DNA of 64,000 nucleotides, taken from contig NZ_JBGEDP010000001.1 of NCBI RefSeq assembly GCF_041206865.1, positions 3,038,001 to 3,102,000 of the forward strand, given 5' to 3'. The stretch comes from Mycobacterium sp. HUMS_12744610 (GTDB lineage: Bacteria; Actinomycetota; Actinomycetes; Mycobacteriales; Mycobacteriaceae). Positions within the stretch are counted from its first letter, which is position 1, and every line of letters starts with the position of its first letter. Both the position numbers and the translations under genes were made by a program. This document shows positions 55,936 through 64,000 of the stretch, piece after piece. The notes under the pieces are model-generated. The model was not told the DNA's origin, did not search any database, and was given only the letters and a program-made list of their open reading frames with translations.

Positions 55936-56784
55936 ATGCCCGGCCCCGGAAGCTCGATCACCCACGTATCCGACACGGCGAAGTGGACGGCGCTACACCG
56001 GGCCGCCGAGTCGGCCCGTCCGGACGCGCTGTTCCGCGATCCGCTGGCCGAGCGCCTCGCCGGCGAGCACGGCCGCGCGATCGTCGCCGCGGTGCCGCGG
56101 TCGACCCGCAACGGGTGGTGGCTCGTCGCGCGCACCAAGATCATCGACGACGCCATCGCCCAAGCGATCGCCGACGGCTGTGACCGGGTGCTGAACCTGG
56201 CCGCGGGGCTGGACACCCGGCCGTACCGCCTGGATCTTCCGCCCGACTTCACCTGGATCGAGGCCGACCTGCCCGCGTTGCTCGAGGAGAAGACGCGACT
56301 GCTCGCCGACCAGACACCGCGCTGCCGGTTGAGCCGGACCGCCGTCGATCTGGCCGACCCGCGGGCACGCGGCGCCTTCTTCGACGACGCGCTCGACGGC
56401 GCGACGAAGGCCCTGGTGCTGACCGAAGGCCTGTTGATGTATCTCGAGGAGGCCGACGTCGCCGCGCTCTCGGCGGCCATGCAGCGGCCCGAGGTCGGCT
56501 GGTGGATGCTCGACTTCGCCGGCCCCGGCCTCAGGGCGATGATGAACAAAAAGATGGCCGGCATGCTGGAGAACGCGCCGTTCAAGTGCGCACCCGAGAA
56601 CGGGCTGGCCTGGTTCGAAGGTCTCGGCTGGCGCACGGTCCACTCCGAATCGCTGCTCGCGGCCGCGCGCCGGTTCCGTCGCCTGCCGCCGTTGATGCGG
56701 CTCGCGGCAAGGCTGCCCCAGCCCGATCCCCGTCGCCCGGGCCGCAGGGCGTGGAGCGCGGCGGCCCTTCTAGCCCCCGCATGA
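55936..56784 (+). CDS. SAM-dependent methyltransferase, leucine carboxyl methyltransferase family
   Basis: The 282-residue protein starts MPGPGSSITHVSDTAKWTAL. It has DRVLNLAAGLDTRPYRLDLP (the GxDTR motif), FTWIEADLPALLEEKTRLLA, and LVLTEGLLMYLEEADVAALS (the EG(L/V)LxYL motif), all typical of the LCM-type family common in mycobacteria. It should methylate a small molecule or a lipid headgroup. TATAAC at 55923-55928 lies 7 bp before the ATG, so it may be leaderless. A similar gene starts at 63340. Confidence 0.87.
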   Translation: MPGPGSSITHVSDTAKWTALHRAAESARPDALFRDPLAERLAGEHGRAIVAAVPRSTRNGWWLVARTKIIDDAIAQAIADGCDRVLNLAAGLDTRPYRLDLPPDFTWIEADLPALLEEKTRLLADQTPRCRLSRTAVDLADPRARGAFFDDALDGATKALVLTEGLLMYLEEADVAALSAAMQRPEVGWWMLDFAGPGLRAMMNKKMAGMLENAPFKCAPENGLAWFEGLGWRTVHSESLLAAARRFRRLPPLMRLAARLPQPDPRRPGRRAWSAAALLAPA

Positions 56785-56841
56785 TTCGGCCGGCCCCGCA
56801 TCGTGAACGCCGGGACGTCCGAGCGGCTTCACCATCGCGGC

Positions 56842-56943
56842 ATGGGAATCTCGCTCGAGTTCGACATGCGCTTCGATGCTCCCCAACCCGAGGAGATCAA
56901 CGGACGGCCGGCGGATCGATCACTTCCTAGCTGCCGCCGTTGA
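56842..56943 (+). pseudogene. Possible N-terminal fragment of a flavin monooxygenase
   Basis: The short frame reads MGISLEFDMRFDAP, then QPEEINGRPADRS, and stops inside the end of the PE-cellulase gene. MxISLEFDMR is a common start of luciferase-like monooxygenases in mycobacteria, so this may be a gene truncated by rearrangement. Evidence is thin; it may be chance. Confidence 0.25.
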
Positions 56944-57760
56944 CGCTTGCCGAAAATGAGTTGACCGACGCGCCGACGCTGCCGCTCCAGGGCTCGAAGC
57001 CGGCTTGGATGCTGGTGAGATACCACGAGTTGGTCACCTGCTCAATGGTTTCCGTATTGTCGACAAAGCCCAGCACGTTGAAGTTGTTCCAGGAGTTCAT
57101 GGGCGTGCTGGCGACGTAGGACACGACATTGTTCTGACCGTTGCTGCCCTCCCAGACCGCGAAGCTGCGCCCGTCGATCGTGGCGTTGCCCACCACCGAG
57201 CCGACCGGCTGGATCGGTCCCTGATGGTTGAACCAGATCATGATCTCCTGATGGTTGACACCGTTCGTTATAGGCGTCGGATTCAGCCAGATGTCGTAGG
57301 ACGCGTCGTAGATCCCGTGGCTGGGATAGGTGTAACTGATGCTGCTGGTGGCGGTTTGGATCTGGCTCAACTGCTCGGGCAGGGGAGTGCCCGGCGAACT
57401 GGCGCCATAGGCCGTGCCCAGATAGACCGACGGGTATCCCAGCGGCGCCCCGTTGGTGGGGGCAGACCCGTTTTCCCCGGTGATCGTGAATCCGGTGGAG
57501 GTGACGTCGATGGTCTGCCCGTTGGGGTTGTTGTAGGCGTTGTTCTGGACCAGGTAGGAATTTTCGATCGTCGTCTTTCCGTACTGGGTGGTGATCACAG
57601 TGTCGCCCGTTCCGGTTCCGGTGCCCGTGCTGCCGCTGCCCGTGCTACCCGTTCCGGTTCCAGTGCCCGTGCCGGTTCCGGTACCCGTGCCGGTTCCCGT
57701 ACCGCCGGTTCCCGTGCCCGTGCCCGTGCCGGTTCCGGTTCCCGTGCCGGTGCCGGTGGG

Positions 57761-58577
57761 GATTGAGTGTCCGTCGACCAGCAGATGGGTGGGTGGGGCG
57801 TAGGAGCCGGTTTGGCTGGCCTGGAAGCCGACCGTCACTGAATGACCCGGCGCAATCGTGTCGTTGTAGCTTTCGGCGGTCAGGGTGTACTGGGTGCCCG
57901 TGTGAGCGATCTGTGCGTTCCAGGCATTGGTGATGGATTCGTTTGAGGGCAGGTTGAATTGGGCCTGCCAGTTGGTCAGCGGAGTCGAACCGGTATTGGT
58001 GATCGTGTAGTCGGCGGTAAAGCCGTTGGCCCACTGCGACGACACACTGTACGTCGCCCCTAAACCGGTCCCCCCAGCGCTGCCTGTACCAGTGCCCGTT
58101 CCGGTTCCCGTGCCGCCGCTTCCCGTACCCGTCCCCGTACCGGTGCCTGTACCCGTGCCAGTCCCCGAGCCCGTGCCCGTACCCGCACCCGTGCCGGTGC
58201 CCGTGCCCGTGCCCGCACCCGTACCGGTGCCGGTTCCCGTGCCGGTACCGGTTCCGGTCGGGATTGAGTGTCCGTCGACCAGCAGATGGGTGGGTGGGGC
58301 GTAGGAGCCGGCTTGGCTGGCCTGGAAGCCGACCGTCACTGAATGACCCGGCGCAATCGTGTTGTTGTAGCTTTCGGCGGTCAGGGTGTACTGGGTGCCC
58401 GTGTGAGCGATCTGTGCGTTCCAGGCATTGGTGATGGATTCGTTTGAGGGCAGGTTGAATTGGGCCTGCCAGTTGGTCAACGGAGTCGAACCGGTATTGG
58501 TGATCGTGTAGTCGGCGGTAAAGCCGTTGGCCCACTGCGACGACACACTGTACGTCGCCCCTAAACCGGTCCCCCCG
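57761..58577 (-). repeat. Duplicated CBM2-linker unit
   Basis: The segment 58262-58577 (first CBM2) is repeated at 57761-58076 (second CBM2) with an offset of exactly 501 bp (167 codons) and only a handful of base differences. This looks like a recent in-frame tandem duplication. The linkers between and after the domains are low-complexity repeats encoding GTGTGTG. Confidence 0.88.
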
Positions 58578-59106
58578 GCGCCGGCGGACGACGTTGCCCC
58601 ACTGGCCGAGTCTGCAGTGGATGCGGACGCGTAACCAGTCGCGGTGCCCGCCGTGTTGCCGCTCGCATTCAGGGCCGCGGCGCTGGCCCGGACCTGCCCG
58701 CTGGTTCCACCGTTTACCGAGAGGCTGACCTTCCCGCTGGGCCCCTCCGCCCGCGAACTAGTCCCATTGATGCTCGCCGCTGCGGATCCGTTGTGTCCGC
58801 CGGCGCCGCCCTTGGCCACCGATTGAACACCGTTGGCGCCGGTCAGTGCGGTCACCATGCCGCGCGCCTCCTGCGCCACGCTCTGCAGGCGCGACGCGTT
58901 GGCCGCCTCCGCGTTCGCATACAGCGCCGCGCCGGCAGCCATTGCGCGCTCGAATTGGGCATGAAATGCCGCCGCTTGGGCGATCAGCGCTCTATATTCG
59001 TGACCGTACGAGCCGAAGAGGGTCGCGATGGCCGCAGATACCTCGTCGGCGGCCGCCGGTGTCACGCGCGTTGTCGAGACTGTTGCCGCGGCGCTGGCCG
59101 CGCTGA

Positions 59107-60803
59107 CCTGGATTTTTCATCGAATGTGGAGCTCAGGGGTGTCGTTAACGTGAAAGGTGCACTGCCGCAAGGATAATCGGAGTATTCGAGGCTCGGTTAT
59201 CCAGGATGGGAGTGCACCTGTCAGATGCAGGCTACTACGGATTGGTCGAAGAATGTCCGAGTTGAGGTCCGTGGCGACGACGTGGTCGGGCACGCCGGTA
59301 ACGTGATACCCCGGTTGCTGGCCGACAATCTGGGTTTGACCAGCGGTTTGTCGTCGGTGCTGTCGCGCCCAGAAGTCACCCACGACCGAGGCGCGGTGTT
59401 GCGCGATGTGGCGGTATCGATCGCCGGCGGCGCGCAGAACCTGGCCGGCACCGCGGTGCTGCGCGATCAGCACCGGTTGTTTCAGGCGGTGGCGTCGGTT
59501 CCGACGATGTGGCGGTCCCTGGGCGAGATCGACGAGCAGAGCATCACCGAGGTCACGGCCGTGCGCAACAAGGTCCGCTCTCGGGTGTGGGAGGCGATCG
59601 AGGCCCGCCACGGTGCGATCCCGGCTTCGCAGACCTGCTATGGGGACCTCGGGGACACGATCGTGATCCGCATCGACGCGTCGCTGATTCAGTCGCACAG
59701 CGATAAGCAGCACGCCGCAGGCAATTTCAAAGGCGGGTTTGGCTTCCACCCGCTGTTGGCGTGGTGTGACAACACCGGCGAACTGCTGGCGGTGATCGCC
59801 CGTGCAGGCAACGCCGGCTCGAACACCGCGGCCGATCATATCGCGATCATCGACGCCGCGATCGCGGCGATCCCGGCCAAGTGGCGCCGCAAGTTGCTGG
59901 TCACCATCGACGGCGCGGGTTCAAGCCACGCCGTCGTCGAACACCTGGAGAAACTCAATGCCCGGCCGGGGATGTCAGTGGGCTACTCGGTCGGATTCGA
60001 CCTCGATGAGCGGGTCCGGGTCGCGATCGGCCAGATGCCCGATGCGGGATGGCAAGCCGCACTGGATGCCACCGGAGCGGCCCGTGACGACGCCCAGGTC
60101 GCCGAGTTGACCGGGCTGCTGCGCCACAGCACCGGAGGGGATCGGCTGGTCGGCTGGCCGGCCGGCATGCGCATCCTGGTGCGGCGCGAAGAAATCGAAC
60201 ACGGCACCCAGTTGTCATTGTTCGAGCAGCTGGCCGGCTACCGCTACCAGGTCCTCGCCACCTCGACTGCCGGTGGACAACCCCAGCGACTGGAAGCCCG
60301 CCACCGCGTCCACGCCCGGGTGGAGGGCTTCATCCGCACCGGCAAAGACACCGGCCTGGCCCGCTGGCCCTCACACTCGTTCGCCATCAACACCGCTTGG
60401 GTCACCGCCGTCGCGATCGCCATCGACCTGCTGTGCTGGATGCGACTGCTACTCCTGGACGGCCCACTGGCCAAAGCCGAACCCGCCACCCTGCGCTACC
60501 GGCTGCTGCACGCCGCGGCCCGGCTGATCAAACGATCCCGCTACCTGATCCTGCGGATCCCCCAAACCTGGCCCTGGGCACAAGAATTCGCCGACGCCCT
60601 CAACAGGGTCCGCGCCATACCCTGACCCACAGGCCCCTATGCCCTCTCGACCCCAAGAAAGGAGTAACCACCCCCGGGATAAAGGACCCGGCGTCACCGC
60701 ACGACACGCGGCGCCGCCGCCTACCCCCAGCCTCAAAACCTCGACAAAGCTGCCGCCCCGCAGACCGCCACAGCAGAACCCGGGCCACCGTGAAATTCTG
60801 AGG
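59107..60803 (+). mobile_element. IS1380-family insertion sequence, copy 2
   Basis: This element is 1,697 bp, the same length and orientation as copy 1 (5999-7695). It starts CCTGGATTTTTCATCG and ends with the same right repeat. The 4-bp target duplication is CTGA (59103-59106 and 60804-60807), different from the TTAA of copy 1, so the two inserted independently. It splits the PE-cellulase gene after codon 26. Confidence 0.94.
59225..60625 (+). CDS. IS1380-family transposase, copy 2
   Basis: The 466-residue product is identical to the transposase at 6117-7517, including VIRIDASLIQSHSDKQ and LLVTIDGAGSSHAVVEHL. It is intact. It is read against the direction of the interrupted PE gene. Confidence 0.94.
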   Translation: MQATTDWSKNVRVEVRGDDVVGHAGNVIPRLLADNLGLTSGLSSVLSRPEVTHDRGAVLRDVAVSIAGGAQNLAGTAVLRDQHRLFQAVASVPTMWRSLGEIDEQSITEVTAVRNKVRSRVWEAIEARHGAIPASQTCYGDLGDTIVIRIDASLIQSHSDKQHAAGNFKGGFGFHPLLAWCDNTGELLAVIARAGNAGSNTAADHIAIIDAAIAAIPAKWRRKLLVTIDGAGSSHAVVEHLEKLNARPGMSVGYSVGFDLDERVRVAIGQMPDAGWQAALDATGAARDDAQVAELTGLLRHSTGGDRLVGWPAGMRILVRREEIEHGTQLSLFEQLAGYRYQVLATSTAGGQPQRLEARHRVHARVEGFIRTGKDTGLARWPSHSFAINTAWVTAVAIAIDLLCWMRLLLLDGPLAKAEPATLRYRLLHAAARLIKRSRYLILRIPQTWPWAQEFADALNRVRAIP

Positions 60804-60900
60804 CTGAGTCTCGAGCCGATCTCGGCGATGTTTGCCGCCGTCGCCGCCAGTGCGTCCGGTGTCGAAATCATGTATGGCATGTGCAATCCTCTGGATGACG

Positions 60901-60940
60901 TATCACGCAGTTATCACGGCCCTATCACGGTGTGATCACG
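60901..60940 (-). promoter_or_regulatory. Array of four 7-bp direct repeats at 11-bp spacing
   Basis: TATCACG at 60901, 60912 and 60923 and GATCACG at 60934 (plus-strand reading; CGTGATA on the coding strand) start exactly 11 bp apart, about one helical turn. They lie 21-60 bp upstream of the PE-cellulase ATG at 60880, overlapping the expected promoter. This is the arrangement of a cooperatively bound operator or activator array. The binding protein is unknown. Confidence 0.7.
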
Positions 60941-61976
60941 ACCGTAAATCACTTCGATGTGATGCACATAGCGTTTCGATAACTTTTCGCGAAATTTTCA
61001 ATCCCCAGGGCACAAATGAGTGCCAGTAGTCATTCGCTGTCCAGGCCAAAAACAAAGGTGACTTGGGTACGCAAACGTTGCGGAGCGGAGCGGTCGGGGA
61101 ACAGCGGCGTCGAGTCGTTTGGGGCGACGCGGCGGGTCGATGCGACCGACACGCACGTCGAAGCCACACCGCCGTAGCCAACCCCGATAGAACGTCTGGG
61201 CAAGGATCGTGGCAGCCATGCCCACGGCAACGCTGAACTGGCGCTTCGGGTCGGACGCGCCTTGCCGCGTCCACATTGCGTCGCGGGCATCGTGCTCAGA
61301 TACGCGGGCTGTCGCGGTTGCTGCGCCGGCGGCTTCTGTGCATTCGGCCAGGAACTTTCGCGCCGTCCGGCGCGAAAGCTCGTGGTCCGGAACGAACACG
61401 GCCGTCGCCCACTCCGCAACCGAGGCACCGGCCGTAGCGGCGGCTGATGGTCAGCGCATCGAGTGTGGTCCAAGATCCGGTTGTTGCCGGGGGGCGGGCC
61501 TGCGACGGCGCACCGCGACCATCGCGGCCGAGCACGGCCGAGCGCCAGTGCGCTCTTTTGTTCGTAAACCAACCCGCAAATCTGATAACGCCCGAATTCA
61601 CGGCGGAAAACGAACGAAAAAAATTCAGGCGAGCGTGCAAATACGCGTTTCGCCGACGGCGCTTTCAGCCGGTGGATGCGACCCTCCCGGATTTCATGCA
61701 TCCTGGAAGTGCTGTGAGACGCCAGTCGGTCGCGTGTTGGGAAGGGTAATGGGCCTCAACCTGGACGGGTCAGTCATCAACCGTGCGGTCAGCCGCACGC
61801 CACCGGCGCTCCGCTGATCCCCGGCCGACCGATCGAACGAGTGATATTGCGATTACACGCCTCGCATGCCCGGGACAAGGGCCGGGTGCCATCGCGTTCG
61901 GAGGACGATTTCCCTTGCCGAATGGCTGACGAAAATGGGTGAATCAGCTACCGAATGCTTTAACCGGGAGAGTGAG
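60941..61976. other. Long region with no recognised gene
   Basis: About 1 kb. Open frames exist on both strands (for example minus 60998-61399, 133 codons, including VSEHDARDAMWTRQGASDPK), but none has recognisable motifs, and their composition suggests shadows. It separates the PE-cellulase promoter array from tspO and may contain a decayed gene. Confidence 0.4.
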
Positions 61977-62459
61977 ATGCAGGCACGAACTCTGGCCCCC
62001 GCCGCCACGGCCGTAGCCTCGGCCGCCGTCATCGGTGGGTTGGCGAGCCGCCCGGCCGCATCGCCGTGGTATCGATCGCTGCGCAAACCGCCGTATCAGC
62101 CCCCACCCCAAGCCTTTCCGATCGTGTGGCCGGTGCTCTACGCGGACATCGCGGTGGTCTCCTCCAACACACTCGACGAGCTGGAGCGCCGCGGACGAAA
62201 GCCGGAACACCGCCAGTACGTCATGGCACTCGCGGTCAACCTGGCATTGAACGCCGGCTGGTCGTGGCTGTTCTTCCAGCGCCGCCGGCTGGGCCTTTCC
62301 GCGGTCGCCGCGGGGGTGCTCACCGCCAGCAGCGCCGACCTGGCGCGCCGGGCGATGGACGCGCAGGGCGGGCGCGCCGCTCCGCTGCTCCTGTACCCGT
62401 TGTGGTGCGCGTTCGCGACGGCACTGACCGCGCACGTGTGGTTTCTCAATCGACGCTGA
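61977..62459 (+). CDS. tspO: TspO/MBR family protein
   Basis: The 160-residue protein starts MQARTLAPAATAVASAAVIG and has five hydrophobic segments with the TspO pattern: WYRSLRKPPYQPPPQAFPIV, WPVLYADIAVV, ALAVNLALNAGWSWLFFQRR and LLYPLWCAFATALTAHVWFL. TspO proteins bind porphyrins and sterols and take part in stress responses. The next gene encodes a SOUL heme-binding protein, which fits a tetrapyrrole-related role. The ATG at 61977 follows GGGAGAG; longer frames upstream lack family sequence. Confidence 0.9.
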   Translation: MQARTLAPAATAVASAAVIGGLASRPAASPWYRSLRKPPYQPPPQAFPIVWPVLYADIAVVSSNTLDELERRGRKPEHRQYVMALAVNLALNAGWSWLFFQRRRLGLSAVAAGVLTASSADLARRAMDAQGGRAAPLLLYPLWCAFATALTAHVWFLNRR

Positions 62460-62474
62460 GAGAATGACATCGTG

Positions 62475-63102
62475 ATGAAACTGACCAAGCTCGCCGAACA
62501 GGTTGCCGAATCGCTGGTCGCGGTCGTCGGAATCCGCGTGGGCACCGAGGAGCCCGGCTATACGCGCCGGGAACTCACCGACACCGTCGAAATCCGGAGC
62601 TACGGCCCGCGCATCGCCGCCGAAACCACGGTGCCGGGAGACCAGGAGCGCGCCCGCAACCTCGGCTTCCGCCGGCTCGCGGGCTACATCTTCGGCGGCA
62701 ATCGCGGCGGCCAGGCGATTGCGATGACGGCGCCGGTGGGCCAGCATGCAAGCGCGGGCCAACAGATCGCGATGACCGCGCCCGTCGTGCAGTCGGCCGC
62801 CGCCGAGCGCGGCTGGGTGATCCGCTTCTTCATGCCGTCGAAGTGGACCATGGAGACCCTGCCCCCCCCCTGATGACGAACAGGTCCGCCTGGTGACCGT
62901 GCCGCCGCAGACGGTGGCAGTGCTGAAATTCAGCGGCGACCGGAGCCCGGCGGCCGTCGCCGCCCGCACCGCCGAGCTCAGGAACGTCCTGCGCAACAAC
63001 GACATCACCCCGATCGGCGGGGCCGATGCGTGGTTCTACGATCCGCCGTGGACGCTGCCGTGCCGGCGCCGCAACGAGGTGGCGATCCCCGTCGAGCCGT
63101 GA
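62475..63102 (+). pseudogene. SOUL-family heme-binding protein, frameshifted at a C9 tract
   Basis: The first part starts MKLTKLAEQVAESLVAVVGI and carries SOUL blocks TVEIRSYGPRIAAETTVPGD and AGQQIAMTAPVVQSAAAERG. At the nine-C run 62862-62870 the frame goes to a stop (ETLPPP-stop at 62873). The second half, VRLVTVPPQTVAVLKFSGDR to ADAWFYDPPWTLPCRRRNEV, is in the +1 frame and ends at 63102. Removing one C joins them as LPPPDDEQVRL. This may be a true mutation, phase variation or a homopolymer read error. The intact protein would be about 208 residues and bind heme. Confidence 0.85.
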
Positions 63103-63326
63103 TGGGACGCAACGTCGGCCCCGTCGTGGTGGTGGTCGGGATTCTGGTCGTCGCCACCGGTGTCCTGATCTGGGCGGGCGGCTTATCGTGGTTCGGCCGC
63201 CTTCCTGGCGATGTCCGGATCGAGCGCGGTAACGTGCGCGTCTACATTCCGTGGGTGTCGATGCTGCTGGTCTCGGTCGTGGCGACGTTGTTGCTCTCGG
63301 TCGTGCGGCACCTGTTCCGCCGTTGA
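63102..63326 (+). CDS. DUF2905 membrane protein
   Basis: The 74-residue protein starts MGRNVGPVVVVVGILVVATG. It has two hydrophobic helices (residues about 7-27 and 49-68) separated by LPGDVRIERGNVRVYIPWVS, the DUF2905 signature. The ATG overlaps the SOUL stop by one base (TGATG), so the genes are coupled. Function unknown. Confidence 0.87.
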   Translation: MGRNVGPVVVVVGILVVATGVLIWAGGLSWFGRLPGDVRIERGNVRVYIPWVSMLLVSVVATLLLSVVRHLFRR

Positions 63327-63339
63327 GTCGGGAGGTCTG

Positions 63340-64000
63340 ATGAGTCGTCACAAAGACGACGGAGACGGCAAAGTGGACGCCCGGCAGTTGACCGGCGTCT
63401 CGGAAACTGCGCTGCTGACCTTGTACGGCAGGGCCTACCAGGCCGAGCGACCCGACGCGATCCTCGACGACCCGATGGCGATCGAACTCGTCGAGTCCAT
63501 CGACTTCGACTTCGAGAAATTCGGCCGCCGGGGCCAGGAGATGGCGCTGCGGTCGCTGGCGGTGGACCGGTGCGCGACCGAATACCTCACGGCGCGGCCC
63601 CGCGCGACCGTCGTCGCGCTCGCGGAGGGCTTCCAGACCAGCTTCTGGCGCCTCAGCAGCGCGCTGCCCGACGCACCGTTCCGTTGGGTGTCGGTGGACC
63701 TGCCGCCGGTCATCGAGCTGCGGCGGCGCCTGCTGCCGCATTCGGAGCGGATCACCTACTTGGCGCAGTCCGCGCTCGACTACAGCTGGATGGCCGAGAT
63801 CGACGACTCCGACGGCGTTTTCATCACAGCCGAGGGTTTGCTGATGTATTTACAGCCGCACGAGGCGCTGGGCCTGATCGCCGCGTGCGCCAAGCGGTTT
63901 CCCGGTGGTCAGATGTTCTTCGACCTGCCGCCGACCCTTGTTAAAAAGCTCGCGCCGCGGGGGATGCGGTCCACCAAGCGCTACCGCGTGCCGCCGATGC
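63340..64000 (+). CDS. SAM-dependent methyltransferase, LCM/TcmP-like (partial, runs off the right edge)
   Basis: The first 220 residues are present, starting MSRHKDDGDGKVDARQLTGV at the ATG at 63340 behind GGAGG. It has LTLYGRAYQAERPDAILDDP, TVVALAEGFQTSFWRL in place of the usual G-x-D-T-R motif, VSVDLPPVIELRRRLLPHSE, and GVFITAEGLLMYLQPHEALG. It is a relative of the methyltransferase at 55936. The changed motif (GFQTSFWRL) suggests a divergent subfamily. Substrate unknown. Confidence 0.85.
   Translation, partial: MSRHKDDGDGKVDARQLTGVSETALLTLYGRAYQAERPDAILDDPMAIELVESIDFDFEKFGRRGQEMALRSLAVDRCATEYLTARPRATVVALAEGFQTSFWRLSSALPDAPFRWVSVDLPPVIELRRRLLPHSERITYLAQSALDYSWMAEIDDSDGVFITAEGLLMYLQPHEALGLIAACAKRFPGGQMFFDLPPTLVKKLAPRGMRSTKRYRVPPM

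Larger units (their letters stand above)
56927..60880 (-). pseudogene. PE-CBM2-CBM2-GH12 protein gene (PE-type secreted cellulase), split by IS1380 copy 2
   Basis: The gene starts at the ATG at 60880 (MPYMISTPDALAATAANIAE) with AGAGGA upstream. After 26 residues it is cut by the IS (59107-60803). Removing the IS and one CTGA restores a frame of 750 residues. Domains in order: a PE domain (to about residue 95, including [20 protein letters not shown]), a Ser/Ala/Gly linker, a CBM2 cellulose-binding domain ([20 protein letters not shown]), a GT-repeat linker, a second near-identical CBM2, and a second GT linker. The GH12 endoglucanase follows ([19 protein letters not shown] to the end), with nucleophile Glu in [10 protein letters not shown] and acid/base Glu in QAGFEPWSG. 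The rest of the gene is intact, so inactivation looks recent. Confidence 0.88.

Noticed and set aside
57600..58260. Short GTTCCG/GTGCCC-type repeats as a mobile repeat or CRISPR
   Set aside because: They encode Gly-Thr linkers between CBM2 and GH12 domains in one reading frame.
5999..60803. A composite transposon of 54.8 kb bounded by the IS1380 copies
   Set aside because: Each copy has its own 4-bp duplication (TTAA and CTGA), and the segment between is in conserved mycobacterial gene order, so the copies inserted separately.
60998..61399. 133-codon minus-strand frame as a gene
   Set aside because: No motif, no good ribosome site and no recognisable homologue; kept only as part of the described gap.

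Overview
The window comes from a slow-growing Mycobacterium, probably near the M. avium complex. The evidence is uniformly high GC, PE and PPE family genes, an mmpS-mmpL pair, a FadD-type fatty-acyl-AMP ligase, a long fused isocitrate lyase, KasB-like and LppC-like genes, and several starts that look leaderless. From memory, the gene order follows the M. tuberculosis interval Rv1905c to about Rv1932: aao, Rv1906c-like, Rv1907c-like, katG, furA, lppC, Rv1913-like, aceA, a PPE, Rv1919c-like, fadD31, an SDR and tpx. Accessory genes and mobile DNA are interspersed. The species is an inference; no 16S or other marker is present.

Layout. 1-5,990 is the furA-katG-aao cluster on the minus strand. katG is destroyed by an IS3-family insertion with a GACT target duplication, at least two internal deletions and several frameshifts. 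5,999-8,803 is a nest of mobile DNA: an intact 1,697-bp IS1380-family element between furA and its likely promoter, a possible group II intron fragment, and a truncated IS21 end fused to a truncated nitroreductase. 9,074-11,746 holds a nitronate monooxygenase, a frameshifted TetR gene and a dead carotenoid-desaturase-like gene. 11,763-25,344 is the conserved lppC to fadD31 part, with aceA and a large PPE-MPTR gene. 25,473-29,939 is an mmpS-mmpL lipid-export pair divergent from an XRE regulator. 30,396-37,046 is mixed metabolism with tpx. 37,144-39,785 is an oleate hydratase/3-hydroxyacyl-CoA dehydrogenase pair. 40,230-49,660 carries two flavin oxidoreductases, a kasB relic, an IS1634-family element, a universal stress protein and a 48-residue cysteine-rich protein; two of these loci have DosR-like boxes upstream. 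49,845-56,784 holds an epimerase, a divergent alcohol dehydrogenase/aldehyde dehydrogenase pair around a long palindrome, a permease, a secreted protein and a methyltransferase. 56,927-60,880 is a PE-CBM2-CBM2-GH12 gene (a predicted surface or secreted endoglucanase) split by a second, apparently identical copy of the IS1380-family element. 61,977-64,000 holds TspO, a frameshifted SOUL heme protein, DUF2905 and a partial methyltransferase.

Biological picture. The window shows genome decay by insertion sequences and frameshifts. It has lost catalase-peroxidase but keeps the thiol peroxidase Tpx. The intact genes centre on lipid and fatty-acid handling (FadD31, MmpS/MmpL, isocitrate lyase, oleate hydratase), flavin-dependent oxidation, and hypoxia or stress functions. 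The most unusual item is the PE-anchored cellulase. Its upstream region carries four 7-bp direct repeats spaced exactly 11 bp apart. I see no tRNA, rRNA or CRISPR array.
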